Source of the DNA: Pseudobacteroides cellulosolvens ATCC 35603 = DSM 2933
GTDB taxonomy: Bacteria; Bacillota; Clostridia; Acetivibrionales; DSM-2933
Length of the DNA stretch: 64,000 nt
NCBI RefSeq assembly: GCF_001262605.1
Contig: NZ_LGTC01000001.1
Location: 6,398,001 to 6,462,000, forward strand
Direction of reading: 5' to 3'
Shown here in pieces: positions 44,901-53,215 of the stretch. The translations under genes were made by a program, and so were the position numbers. Within the stretch, counting starts at the first letter, position 1, and each line of letters begins with the position of its first letter. A model generated the notes under the pieces. That model saw only the letters and a list, made by a program, of their open reading frames with translations. It was not told the DNA's origin and made no database searches.

Positions 44901-47900
44901 TTAAGGTTTGGTATTACTATGACGAAGAGGGCAATGTCGAGCAGGAAAACCAATATATGAATTCAAGTGATTATATATTAACTAAATACTCATATAATTA
45001 CCTAGGTAAACCTGACACAAAAACCCTAACTGTTAAAAAAGGTGATTTATATAATAACAGTTTTGATGATGCAACAACAACTTCCCTAACCACTAGCTAC
45101 AAGTATGACCTTAATGGGAATCTTATTTGGATGCAAACACCGGAAGAATCTCAATTGGATCCAGCAAATTTATATACCAGATATGAATACGATAATATGA
45201 ACAGACAGATAGTTGTCAGCCAAACAATAAGGGGAGACAATGGAACATCTTTAGTAAAGTTAACCACCGCAAAGAGATACAATTGGGAAGGAAAAGTTGT
45301 TAATATTAAGGATGCAGAAGGATATACAACTCTTAATGAATATGATAAAAGAGGATTCCTCATTAAGGTGCACAAAGGATGCATTATAATGGATACAGAA
45401 TCCACTGGTTTTACTACTACAGGTACATGGAATGATTCCAACACAAAGGGATATTCAAGCATGAAAACGAAATTTAGTTCTCCTACATCCGGAAATGCAA
45501 AGTGGGTTCCTAAAGTCAACATTAATGGTGATTATAAGGTATATGTATGGTATCCATCTGGTACTTCTAACTTTAATAATGCAAATTACATTATTAATCG
45601 GAATAATGTAATTAATAATTATTATGTTAATCAAACTATAAATTGTGGTACATGGGTTTTGCTAAATAGTAGTACACTTAAATTTACTTCTGGGACAACA
45701 CAAAGCGTGGAATTGATGCCAAGCCAAACCAATGTATGCCAAGCAGATGCAATAATGTTTGTTCCAGATACAGGTGCTGGTTATGGACAAGTGCAATCAT
45801 TCACATATGACAGGGCAGGAAGACTTAAAACAGAGGTTTCTCCTAATAATTATTCTTCTTCTACAAATAAAACTGAGTATGCATATGATGTAATGGGAAG
45901 ACTTAAAATAAAAACCGAAAAATACTTTGATACGGCATTGAATCAGGATGTTACTACTGTTACTAAGGCTTATAAGTACGACAATAACGGAAACGTTATA
46001 AAGGAACTCGATGCTTTAGGTTATGAAGCAGGAACAGGTGCTACTACTGATGATAAAATTAATACAGGGTATGGGAATGAAACCAAATTCACTATGGCGA
46101 ATCAAGTATTATCTGTTTTAGATCCTGTTTCGAAGGACAAGGCACTTCCTTTCAGCATAAAATACCAATATGATGGTACAGGAAGAAAAACGTCAGAAAT
46201 AAACGGAAAAGGTGTTGTATATAAATATGATTATGATGATGTAAATGATGTAACAACTAAAAAATATCTTACACCCAAAATTTCTGATGGAAAAATTGTT
46301 CATGATGAAAACGGTAATATTGTTTATGAAGAAAAAATAATTCAAACAAGTAAAACTGATTTTATGGGAAATTTAATTTATCAAGCAGATGGAAGGAAAG
46401 ATGCGGAAGGTAAGGCAATTTCATATACTTCGTATACCTATAATGCCTTTAATAAAATAAGCACGATAACTTATGCCAATCAAAATGTTTTAAGGCACCA
46501 GTACGATATAAGTGGTAATTTGAAGTGCAAGCAGGATACCATGGGAACATTGACTGACTCATCAAATGATAAGACTACAATCTATGATTATGATCTAACT
46601 GGAAGACTGCTAAAGGAAACAGGTAAGAACTTCAATGTAAATAAAGATAATATTTTAGTGGATATAGTACTACAATATAGGTATGATAAAAATGGAAATG
46701 TTGTTAAAACAATTGATGGTAACGGTGTTGATAAGAATTATACTTATGATGAGTTCAACAGAAAAATAACCGAAAGCATTAATGTTACAAGGGTAGATGG
46801 CACAGTAACGACTCATACAACGGAATATGGTTATAATAAAAACAATAATCTTGTTACCACTACTGATTGGCGAAATAATATAGCTATAAATGTATATGAT
46901 CCATTAAACAGATTGATAGAGAAGAAAGAAAACAATAATGGCAGTCCCAAAATAGTTGAGAAGCTTGGATATTATGCAAATAATTTGCAGAAAAAAAGCG
47001 GAACAACTATGAATGGAGCATCATTCAACTATACAGAATTTAAATATGATAAAAATAATAGGCTTATAAGCACTACTGATCCTAGAGGATTTATTACCAG
47101 CAAGACCTATGATAACGCCGGGAATATTGAATCTGTGACAGATGGAAGAGGAAATGTTAAAGATGCAAACGGAAACCCGGTAGATGGTAAAAACCATACA
47201 ACAATTTATAGCTATGATGAAATGAACAGGTTGGTAAACGTGAAAAATGCCAAATCCGAAAACACATCATATGTATACGATGATGCAGGTAATTTACTGG
47301 TTCAGAAGGATGGAAGAGGTAAGGAGACCACATATGAATATGATTGCATGAATAAACCTTTGAAGAAAATTTATCATGGTGGAAGGTCGACAACTCAACC
47401 ATATACATATGATGATACCCTGGTTGAAAGCTATACTTACTATTCTGATGGGAATCTCTATAAAAAGACCGATAGAAAAGGAATTATAACAACCTATGAG
47501 TATTATAATAGTGGTAAGTTAAAGTCAAAAAAAGCAAGTGCAATAACATATTCATACACATACGATGGAAACGGAAATGTTCTTACTGCTGGTGGTGGTA
47601 TTACAAATACAATTACCAGAACCTATGATGAACTTAATAGGGTAAAGGTAAAAACAATTGCAGGAAATGGCACAACAAGCTATACATTCAGTTATTGTTA
47701 TGATGTAATACCAACAAGATCGGATATAGAAGCAGGATGCACAGCAGAGACAGTCACAGATCCTAAGCAAAACAAGACAACAAAAATATATGACAGGTTG
47801 GGGAGAATAAAATATGTAATAGATGGGGGAGTTTCTGATACTATAAAAGCAACATATGAGTATTATGATAATGGTAATAAAAGGAGTGTTTGGTATCCAA

Positions 47901-50900
47901 ATAATACCATGGTTGAATATTACTATTGGTCGAATAATCTGCTTTGGAACTTGTCGAATTATAATTCCAATGGAACTTTGATAGAAAACTATAAATATAA
48001 CTATGATGAAGCAAATAATATGTTAGACAAGACAGACAATAAAGGAACGACATCTTATACTTACGATGAGCTAAACAGGATTGAGACAGTGGCAGAGCCG
48101 GGTGAAAAGATTACTGAATATAAATATGATGCATCAGGCAATAGAGCTACGGAAACAGTAAGTCAGAGTAGTAATGCCACAGTATCAACTTACAGCTATG
48201 ATGACTTGAACGAATTGGAAGGTATTGAAGCAAAGCATAATGATGTACTGTCAGAAAAATATATTTTCCAATATGATGAAAATGGCAACCAAAGATATGC
48301 TTATAGAGATATATATTCAGGTGGTACTTTACAAAAATCATATACGTGGCAGTATTCATATAATTTATTCAATGAACTTATATATACATACACGTCAAAT
48401 GGATTAGTTCTACATTACTTTTATAACGCAGAAGGGCTAAGAGTACGGAAGTATGACCAGTCCAATAATAATGACACATACTACTTCTATGAATATGATA
48501 AGGTAGTTCTTGAACTAGGACATGATGATGAACAGCTAGCTAGGAATATGTATGGAAGTAATCTTATTTCAAGGACGGTAAACGGAACATCACTCTATTA
48601 TATGTATAATGGACATGGAGACGTGACAGCCTTGATAGATGTTAGCACAAATCAACAAAATCTTGCTGCAGGCAAAACTTTAACGGGAAGTGTTTCCGTA
48701 ACTAATGCGGTTTATGCAACTGATGGAGATATAAGTACTGGCAAATATACTTCTATAGGCTCAAATCTGCAGCATGTAAAACTTGATTTAGGGCAGAGTC
48801 AGATTGTAGACAAAGTAAAACTTTGGAGATATTATGGAGATACAAGGAAATATCATGATGTAATAATCCAATTCTCAAATGATGCAAACTTTGCTAGTGG
48901 AGTAACTACTGTATACAATAATGATACAGATAATTCGGCAGGACAAGGAAAGGGATCTGACAGCGAATACGTAGAAAGCAATGCAGGAAAAGAATTTGCA
49001 TTCAAGCCTGTACGCACAAGGTATATGAGGGTTTTCTCCAATGGAAATACAGTGACTGCGAATAATCACATTGTGGAGGTACAGGTATTTAAAGCTAGTC
49101 AGCCAAACCTTGCTGCTGGCAAGACTATAACAGGCAGTGTATCTGTAACTAATGCGGTATATGCTACTGATGGAGATACAAGTGCTGGTAAATATATTTC
49201 CATAGGCCAAAATCTGCAACATGTAAAACTTGATTTAGGGCAGAGCGAGGTTGTAGACAAGGTAAAGCTTTGGCGGTATTATGGAGATACAAGGAAATAT
49301 CATGATGTAATAATCCAGTTCTCAAATGATGCAAACTTTGCCAGTGGAGTAACTACTGTATACAATAATGATACTAATAATTCATCGGGACAAGGTGAAG
49401 GACCTGACAGTGAGTATGTAGAAAGCAATACAGGAAAAGAATTTGTATTCAAGCCTGTAAGTGCGAGGTATATGAGGATTTTCTCCAATGGTAATACAGT
49501 GAATACTAATAATCATCTTGTAGAAGTGCAAGTATTTAAAAGCAGTGTAGAGGGCATGTACTATTATGATGCTTTTGGAAATATAACTGAAGAAGCTGGA
49601 TATGTGGATAATAATATAACATATGCAGGCTACCAGTATGATAAAGAGACTGGGCTGAACTACTGTAATGCAAGGATGTATGATCCAAAGATTGCACGAT
49701 TCCTGCAAGAGGACACTTATACAGGGGAAAAAGATGATCCACTTAGTTTGAATCTATATACATATTGTGCGAATGATCCATTAAAGTATATTGATCCAAC
49801 AGGACATTGGTATGAAAAACCTAAAGGAAATTATAACCCTCTTAAAGATGGAATATTGGGAATTGGGAGTGGAACATCAAATAGTGGATCAACAAACACA
49901 AACACAAATACAAACACTAATACAAACACTAATACAAACACTAACACCAATACAAATACAAATACAAATACAAACACTAACACAAATACAAACACTAACA
50001 CCAATACAAATACAAATACAAATACAAACACTAACACAAATACAAACACTAACACCAATACAAATACAAATACTACTAATACAGGGGCTGGAACAACAGG
50101 CAATGGATCATTGACATCAACAACCAATGAGCTAAAGAACTCAGATGATATTGGTGGACGAGAATCCAATCAAGAATTAACAAGTTGTGCAAGTCCATAT
50201 TATGCTCAGACGTATGGAGAAAATTATAAAGATTCAGTAAGTAGGACAATTGGCAATATAAACTATATTATTTACGATAAAGCTACCACTACAGAAGTTG
50301 AATTGGATGGTGTAAAAGCAATAATCATATCCAAGTATGGTAAAAATGCTAGTATCAAATTAATAGATGTTAACAGTAAGGAAAGCTTTATTAATGCTTG
50401 GAACAGTATTGACGATATTAATAATAATGTAGACTCGGTCTATACAATTTTTCATGGGGATGGATTGCATATAAACACAGGGAAGGAAGGTTTTTATACA
50501 AGTGATGTTGGTTCATTAAAATCAAAGGTAATTGATAATTTAATATTGTTTAGCTGTAATTCTGGAAATATAACAAATATATCTGCTGGGAAAAAAGTAA
50601 TAACTTACAATTTAGCGGGAAGCTTTATTATAAAAAACGTTATTAATAATTTAAAGGCTTTTGATGGAGAAGTAAGGATAGACATGAACCCATATTGGTT
50701 AGGGGTCGTTGGTGGTACTCCTTATTTTCAAAGTGGAGGGTATATGTCAGAGCCTTATTACGATCAAGAGTTGCATAGCCCAGCTGAAAGAAGGCTTATC
50801 GGATCTCTTTTATATAGATTGGATAAAGGTATATTAACAGCTATAGATAGTAAGGGAGGCTTAAGACTAAAAATAGATGTTTCAGCGGGTAAGTTAATAG

Positions 50901-50938
50901 AAAGAAATACTTATGCATCAAGGAGGGAAACTTTATGA
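38927..50938 (+). CDS. Giant secreted subtilase-RHS polymorphic protein
   Basis: A 4003-residue protein; ATG 38927 is chosen for its AGGGGGA site. Order (approximate residues): signal peptide 1-28; propeptide with KDKIKDK repeats 100-170; subtilisin S8 domain with Asp 253 (GILDTGID), His 311 (DIHGTFIAG) and Ser 464 (MNGTSFSAA); DUF6531-like RHS start (NPASGNFSRTFTDM); Kelch repeats 885-1175; RCC1 repeats 1203-1555; YD/RHS repeats 1560-3240 with a golvesin-like module near 2150-2285; two discoidin-like modules 3243-3540; RHS core (YDKETGLNYCNARMYDPKIA, ending IDPTGHW) 3543-3625; Asn-Thr tract; ~285-residue variable C-terminus. Probably a surface or released polymorphic toxin or adhesin. Confidence 0.88.
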   Translation: MKRLVKRIIATALITTFIAGAVNFPVSAEELFGFGKEKKQDMINQGIKDCADGKDLKDVNGLKAICNTEPEKLEPHPEPVFDESEGFGKPTGFLNRKEKNEIIVKYKDLNDADYNKNEIIDKIEIVKDESEDKIKDKTKDKIKDKIKDKLKLSKLNTKKKIKDIEVLEIGENDDSEKLIKELRNDSNVEYAQLNYKLYTNSIQTDKKFGSQWELNNTAQVVEGQKGIAGVDINVIPAWDITKGSNEVTVGILDTGIDINNKEIKDAIYINQNEIAGNGIDDDQNGYVDDVNGYDFVNKDGSVYDSESIDIHGTFIAGQIAAKSNNIGIAGVADVKLMPLKFINSDGGYTSDAIEAIQYAKNMGVEIINCSWGSTFYNEALKNEMETSGILFVASAGNDRFDVSQTQVYPACFDIDNVISVTSIDNRGNIARFSNYGQEVDVAAPGVNITGIAPENSFITMNGTSFSAALVTGIAALIKSKYKDITNNEIISRIKNNVVTSTNLQGKVSSGGRVDAYAALTGNKPSPDNNDNIRNDPAQSTADVDNLNKAMALDIKLLEQIHYGENGVNPASGNFSRTFTDMSLDVPGFKINISRTYNSKSDDIGKFGRGWTFGFDGSALEKTSNNIKEIAITLPNGAVQTFTDYGDGANFRANDSRSKLEKINGKYVLTTKDQYKYSFNTVDSTSKIGYLSEMKDKNGNKITISVDSNGKITRIIDEATGRYFEVVNGTYTIGTKSYNFITDIIQKTSAGSEIRRVSYRYNGYKILDRVTYPGGDYDGYGYVSVGGQYYLNQIIDQCNAIETIIYYPDTDVNKYKVNKIKDKFNNTYTYTYYNSEKRTTIVDSNTPARTTEKYYDDFYNVTKSKDPEGNITKVEYLDDKWSYTGEMGYRGSDVGVVTVKGKIYAIGRYTWLHRSTGVVEEYDPIKNVWNKKADMIVPRSNVAVAVINDKIYAIGGENDAKGPVNTVEEYDPATNKWTYKGGLKKDTSNNWVDDSKGMITKRYDTAVAVLNGKIYVFGGTDDTNSLASVEEYNPIDNTWRTMNPLSTARSGLAAVSFNGKIYLMGGGTLDSTIEYDPNNTANQFITKAKMPAAKSGMGACVVNGRIYTVGGMSNNVRSNTVEEYDPISNVWIKKTATMAFERDKVGVCALNANIYAIGGDSRNQDIGEVPDMEFFRPDASRVKGELAISIEPSTDYTALQGVPLVAFGENNGVYLNKDEDVYTSGYNANGRLGLGDDQTRTIRQAVIGLHNVERVVAGAASTYILMKDGTVKAFGKNNYCQLGVNDGKDRNTPFTIPGLSNVKKLVAGCDHVIALLNNGNVMAWGRNDYGQLGIGEGVTSSIPVQIPGLSNVKDISAGLFFSFALLENGKVMVWGRNDEYQLGLGTLGNKYTPEENTYLVGAKQIAGGLKHGIALMTDNTVKTWGGNNYGQLGSGFLDTIRTPESPFWSVSQNIKQVSAGIYSSYVLTEDGRVQGWGYNGHGELGCGNNVTHKYARYIPNLSDIKEISAGYYNCAAITKSDVVYVWGYNVGQLGFGNNEDCYWPVPINSNRIEYMRDERDNIIKITNADGGNRINTYDDKNNIIRERDETGRLTFYIYDANGNVLKKVQPLNGTDEYIEGTSDTSKFSIIVYEYYTSPGEKPIKGLLKYVYDPEFPNSKITYNYDPNYYLNSVKDNNQNETTYTYDDRGLKKSQTSPKKSKTDYDYDAIGRLIRTIQYDGNKDGAKSSITRITYDKMGRVTKEIQPNLFKSEYDTSSDYTFSHGTRYLYNTANNTNGRVIGTLSTVTDAENNTTTYNSYDLYGNVTSETKPNGAIYEYSYDLMNRLKSISFKESSSDIAKILEEYSYTLLRGGRSEKTVTKHLDDNAKAVTTYIYDQEGRIIKQENPDGSVLYSSYNLNGTLNSSTDGNGWTTYFRYDGMNRLIEKWVPFGLDNGNTAFMYSLTSYDKAGRVREEKNGKEFVNLFSSASSYVYKNTYYYEDGNVSCKSGVDGVKVWYYYDEEGNVEQENQYMNSSDYILTKYSYNYLGKPDTKTLTVKKGDLYNNSFDDATTTSLTTSYKYDLNGNLIWMQTPEESQLDPANLYTRYEYDNMNRQIVVSQTIRGDNGTSLVKLTTAKRYNWEGKVVNIKDAEGYTTLNEYDKRGFLIKVHKGCIIMDTESTGFTTTGTWNDSNTKGYSSMKTKFSSPTSGNAKWVPKVNINGDYKVYVWYPSGTSNFNNANYIINRNNVINNYYVNQTINCGTWVLLNSSTLKFTSGTTQSVELMPSQTNVCQADAIMFVPDTGAGYGQVQSFTYDRAGRLKTEVSPNNYSSSTNKTEYAYDVMGRLKIKTEKYFDTALNQDVTTVTKAYKYDNNGNVIKELDALGYEAGTGATTDDKINTGYGNETKFTMANQVLSVLDPVSKDKALPFSIKYQYDGTGRKTSEINGKGVVYKYDYDDVNDVTTKKYLTPKISDGKIVHDENGNIVYEEKIIQTSKTDFMGNLIYQADGRKDAEGKAISYTSYTYNAFNKISTITYANQNVLRHQYDISGNLKCKQDTMGTLTDSSNDKTTIYDYDLTGRLLKETGKNFNVNKDNILVDIVLQYRYDKNGNVVKTIDGNGVDKNYTYDEFNRKITESINVTRVDGTVTTHTTEYGYNKNNNLVTTTDWRNNIAINVYDPLNRLIEKKENNNGSPKIVEKLGYYANNLQKKSGTTMNGASFNYTEFKYDKNNRLISTTDPRGFITSKTYDNAGNIESVTDGRGNVKDANGNPVDGKNHTTIYSYDEMNRLVNVKNAKSENTSYVYDDAGNLLVQKDGRGKETTYEYDCMNKPLKKIYHGGRSTTQPYTYDDTLVESYTYYSDGNLYKKTDRKGIITTYEYYNSGKLKSKKASAITYSYTYDGNGNVLTAGGGITNTITRTYDELNRVKVKTIAGNGTTSYTFSYCYDVIPTRSDIEAGCTAETVTDPKQNKTTKIYDRLGRIKYVIDGGVSDTIKATYEYYDNGNKRSVWYPNNTMVEYYYWSNNLLWNLSNYNSNGTLIENYKYNYDEANNMLDKTDNKGTTSYTYDELNRIETVAEPGEKITEYKYDASGNRATETVSQSSNATVSTYSYDDLNELEGIEAKHNDVLSEKYIFQYDENGNQRYAYRDIYSGGTLQKSYTWQYSYNLFNELIYTYTSNGLVLHYFYNAEGLRVRKYDQSNNNDTYYFYEYDKVVLELGHDDEQLARNMYGSNLISRTVNGTSLYYMYNGHGDVTALIDVSTNQQNLAAGKTLTGSVSVTNAVYATDGDISTGKYTSIGSNLQHVKLDLGQSQIVDKVKLWRYYGDTRKYHDVIIQFSNDANFASGVTTVYNNDTDNSAGQGKGSDSEYVESNAGKEFAFKPVRTRYMRVFSNGNTVTANNHIVEVQVFKASQPNLAAGKTITGSVSVTNAVYATDGDTSAGKYISIGQNLQHVKLDLGQSEVVDKVKLWRYYGDTRKYHDVIIQFSNDANFASGVTTVYNNDTNNSSGQGEGPDSEYVESNTGKEFVFKPVSARYMRIFSNGNTVNTNNHLVEVQVFKSSVEGMYYYDAFGNITEEAGYVDNNITYAGYQYDKETGLNYCNARMYDPKIARFLQEDTYTGEKDDPLSLNLYTYCANDPLKYIDPTGHWYEKPKGNYNPLKDGILGIGSGTSNSGSTNTNTNTNTNTNTNTNTNTNTNTNTNTNTNTNTNTNTNTNTNTNTNTNTNTNTNTNTNTNTTNTGAGTTGNGSLTSTTNELKNSDDIGGRESNQELTSCASPYYAQTYGENYKDSVSRTIGNINYIIYDKATTTEVELDGVKAIIISKYGKNASIKLIDVNSKESFINAWNSIDDINNNVDSVYTIFHGDGLHINTGKEGFYTSDVGSLKSKVIDNLILFSCNSGNITNISAGKKVITYNLAGSFIIKNVINNLKAFDGEVRIDMNPYWLGVVGGTPYFQSGGYMSEPYYDQELHSPAERRLIGSLLYRLDKGILTAIDSKGGLRLKIDVSAGKLIERNTYASRRETL
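48658..49542 (+). repeat. Tandem duplication of a discoidin-like module
   Basis: Two copies of about 440 bp (48658-49094 and 49106-49542) encode near-identical F5/8-type C-like carbohydrate-binding modules (NLAAGKTLTGSVSVTNAVYA and NLAAGKTITGSVSVTNAVYA at their starts). They are inserted between the YD repeats and the RHS core. High DNA identity implies a recent duplication within the gene. Confidence 0.85.
49893..50073 (+). repeat. Hexamer-type coding repeat (Asn-Thr tract)
   Basis: ACAAAC/ACAAAT/ACTAAT units repeat for about 180 bp and encode an alternating Asn-Thr tract of about 60 residues between the RHS core and the C-terminal domain. It is probably a flexible linker and prone to length change by slippage. 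Confidence 0.9.
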
Positions 50939-51369
50939 GATTTAGCATATGGCAAAAGATTGCACTTTTTCTCATCCTAATATTTTTGGTAGTTATAATT
51001 TTTCGCATTGCTAAAAATCAGTCTTATACTAATAGTACTGTTAATGAAAAGACATATTTTGAGTACCAAGAAGAGGCATTAAGCAACATTAAAACAGCAA
51101 TTTTAATTTATACCAACGAAACTGATGACTATGAGTTAAAATTAAACAAGAAAACGACAACTACTGTTAGCGACCTTCTAAAAGTATTACAAGAAGGAAT
51201 AAGTATTAATGGAAAGAAGTATGGCCCATATATAGGCCAATCTCCTGGAGGCGGATTAAAGTATAGTGATATCTTTCAAGACAAACCGATAAGAATAAGT
51301 ATATATAAAAAAGAATTTGATATTGATGTCAGATGGTCAAATAGTAATGAAATACTAATAGAAAATTAA
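50935..51369 (+). CDS. Small membrane-anchored protein, candidate immunity protein
   Basis: A 144-residue protein with one N-terminal membrane segment (about 8-26: IALFLILIFLVVIIF) and an extracytoplasmic domain of about 115 residues. Its ATG overlaps the giant gene's TGA as ATGA, so its translation is coupled to the toxin-like protein; the AAGGAGGG before it lies inside that gene. Position immediately after an RHS C-terminus is where immunity proteins sit. No family recognised, so the immunity role is inferred from position alone. Confidence 0.65.
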   Translation: MRFSIWQKIALFLILIFLVVIIFRIAKNQSYTNSTVNEKTYFEYQEEALSNIKTAILIYTNETDDYELKLNKKTTTTVSDLLKVLQEGISINGKKYGPYIGQSPGGGLKYSDIFQDKPIRISIYKKEFDIDVRWSNSNEILIEN

Positions 51370-51489
51370 ATTACTATTGATGATATATTGACTTCACAAA
51401 TCACACCAGAACTAAAACTAAGGTAAATTTTGAATTAATGTACTTTGCAGCTAAGAGTAGTAAGCGGTGGAACAAATACCGTAGCTCAA

Positions 51490-51527
51490 AAAAACAGCTC
51501 CATTTTAAAACATATGGAGCTGTTTTT
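51490..51527 (+). terminator. Rho-independent terminator
   Basis: AAAAACAGCTCCA and TGGAGCTGTTTTT form a perfect 13-bp stem ending in a T run. It closes the giant gene operon, about 120 bp after its last stop. Confidence 0.85.
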
Positions 51528-51616
51528 CAATAAAAGCCTTCTTTTGCACTTTGAAAAGTGAAGTACTATATAATCCATTAATAAAAATGTTTTTCAACCA
51601 GAAATGGAGTGATTGT

Positions 51617-51970
51617 ATGAATACACAAAAAGTTGCAGAATAATATCGATTATCACAATGGGCACAAGTAATTCAGGCACAACAGGAAAGTGGGCAAAGT
51701 ATCAAGGATTTCTGTGAGTCTACAGGCATACGCAAAAACAAATACTTTTACTGGCAAAAGAAGTTACGAAGTGAGGCTTGCACTGAGCTTGCTAAGGCTG
51801 AAGAGTCAAGAAATATTGTGCCAAGCGGATGGATGCAGCTGGAATCTAAACAAATGCAAGACATAAAAGAATCTTTGGATATTGAAATTAATGGCTTTCA
51901 TATAACTTTTACGTCCGAGACCAATACTGAACTTCTAAAAAAAGCTTGTTGTACACTGAGGTCGCTATGA
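51617..51970 (+). pseudogene. IS66 accessory protein TnpA, nonsense mutant (copy 1)
   Basis: Nearly identical to the intact tnpA at 52448, but codon 9 is TAA (51641-51643) where the intact copy has GAA. The rest of the frame is open to TGA 51970, which overlaps the tnpB start. The first eight codons and the ribosome binding site are preserved. Confidence 0.85.
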
Positions 51971-52184
51971 TAAGATGGAGTGATAAATCTGTATATCTCT
52001 GTTGTGGCTATACCGATATGAGAAAATCCATTAACGGTATGACGATGCTGGTAAAGGAGAGTTTTTCCTTGGATCCTTTTGATGATGCACTATTTGTTTT
52101 TTGTAACAAAAGCAGAGACAGACTGAAGATCTTGGAATGGGACGGCGATGGATTTTGGTTGTACTTTAAGCGTCTGGAACGAGG
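51967..52184 (+). pseudogene. IS66 TnpB, 5' fragment (copy 1)
   Basis: The frame begins MIRWSDKSVYLCCGYTDMRK as in the intact copy and runs to RLERG, where the RIT element begins. The missing end is at 58522-58664. As it stands the frame reads a few residues into the RIT inverted repeat and stops at 52209. Confidence 0.85.
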
Positions 52185-52268
52185 TTATGTTAAGACTTCC
52201 GTTATGTAAAGAAAAGCACAAGAATGAAATGTTTAAGCGGAAGTCTTAACATATATCTTTACATAATA
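52178..52268. repeat. RIT terminal inverted repeat, left
   Basis: Begins AACGAGGTTATGTTAAGAC. It contains its own inverted pair (GTTAAGACTTCCG / CGGAAGTCTTAAC), giving a recombinase-site-like palindrome within each end. Paired with 58413-58503. Confidence 0.85.
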
Positions 52269-52272
52269 GATG

Positions 52273-52326
52273 TCAGATTTTACGCGTGCCAAGACTTTTC
52301 AGCCATGACTTTAAATCGGTATTTGA
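52273..52326 (-). pseudogene. Detached 3' end of the third RIT recombinase gene
   Basis: On the minus strand, joining 55141 to 52326 and keeping one copy of the 8-bp target duplication extends the recombinase from ...WESNT to DLKSWLKSLGTRKI and a TGA at 52273-52275. IS66 copy 2 therefore cut off the last ~14 codons. Confidence 0.75.
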
Positions 52327-52447
52327 GTAAGCGTAAATTACATCATCACATAGTATAACAAGTACAAAGCTGATATAATCACGAATGATTAGGTTGAAAA
52401 AGTCTAAAAAGTAATGAAACTTTTTCAACCAGAAATGGAGTGATTGT

Positions 52448-52801
52448 ATGAATACACAAAAAGTTGCAGAAGAATATCGATTATCACAATGGGCACAAGT
52501 AATTCAGGCACAACAGGAAAGTGGGCAAAGTATCAAGGATTTCTGTGAGTCTACAGGCATACGCAAAAACAAATACTTTTACTGGCAAAAGAAGTTACGA
52601 AGTGAGGCTTGCACTGAGCTTGCTAAGGCTGAAGAGTCAAGAAATATTGTGCCAAGCGGATGGATGCAGCTGGAATCTAAACAAATGCAAGACATAAAAG
52701 AATCTTTGGACATTGAAATTAATGGCTTTCATATAACTTTTACGTCCGAGACCAATACTGAACTTCTAAAAAAAGCTTGTTGTACACTGAGGTCGCTATG
52801 A
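52448..52801 (+). CDS. tnpA: IS66 accessory protein TnpA
   Basis: A 117-residue basic protein required with TnpB and TnpC for IS66 transposition. The N-terminal helix-turn-helix (about 10-50) includes SGQSIKDFCESTGIRKNKYF followed by YWQKKLR. ATG 52448 follows ATGGAGTG. Its stop overlaps the tnpB start (ATGA), so translation is coupled. It differs from copy 1 mainly at codon 9. Confidence 0.88.
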   Translation: MNTQKVAEEYRLSQWAQVIQAQQESGQSIKDFCESTGIRKNKYFYWQKKLRSEACTELAKAEESRNIVPSGWMQLESKQMQDIKESLDIEINGFHITFTSETNTELLKKACCTLRSL

Positions 52802-53151
52802 TAAGATGGAGTGATAAATCTGTATATCTATGTTGTGGTTATACCGATATGAGAAAATCCATTAACGGTATGACGATGCTGGTAAAGGAGAGTTTTTCCT
52901 TGGATCCTTTTGATGATGCACTATTTGTTTTTTGTAACAAAAGCAGAGACAGACTGAAGATCTTGGAATGGGACGGCGATGGATTTTGGTTGTACTTTAA
53001 GCGTCTGGAACGAGGGCGTTTTCGCTGGCCTGCTGAAGGAAATGACAAAACCATGATTCTTAATGCTAACGAATTGACCTGCCTAATTGATGGTGCCAGA
53101 TTAGAAAAAAAGCTTAAGAGAAACGAAGTTTTTGAAAGACAAATAACTTAA
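52798..53151 (+). CDS. tnpB: IS66 accessory protein TnpB
   Basis: A 117-residue IS66 Orf2-family protein: CCGYTDMRKSINGMTMLV near residues 12-30, DDALFVFCNKSRDRLKILEW near 45-65, and the conserved FRWPAEG near 85. ATG 52798 overlaps the tnpA stop; the longer frame from 52777 lies inside tnpA and is not preferred. Confidence 0.9.
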   Translation: MIRWSDKSVYLCCGYTDMRKSINGMTMLVKESFSLDPFDDALFVFCNKSRDRLKILEWDGDGFWLYFKRLERGRFRWPAEGNDKTMILNANELTCLIDGARLEKKLKRNEVFERQIT

Positions 53152-53180
53152 AAATATTCTATTGAAATATGCCTAAGATC

Positions 53181-53209
53181 TTGGAATTATGGGGGGTTTA
53201 TGGTATAAT
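53181..53209 (+). promoter_or_regulatory. Internal promoter before tnpC (copy 2)
   Basis: TTGGAA (53181-53186) and TATAAT (53204-53209) with a 17-bp spacer. The -10 box ends 6 bp before ATG 53216, so the transcript would start at or next to the start codon (leaderless). The same arrangement is kept in copy 1. Confidence 0.55.
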
Positions 53210-53215
53210 TATCTT

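Noticed and set aside
49893..50073. Possible CRISPR array
   Set aside because: The units are 6 bp, continuous and in frame, with no spacers. No CRISPR array or cas gene is seen in the window.
49791..50169. Gln/Thr-Ile and Val/Phe-rich frames over the Asn-Thr tract
   Set aside because: These are other-frame readings of the hexamer repeat inside the giant gene.
51946..52209. 87-residue TnpB-like protein as an intact gene
   Set aside because: Its last residues are encoded by the RIT inverted repeat; it is a truncated tnpB.
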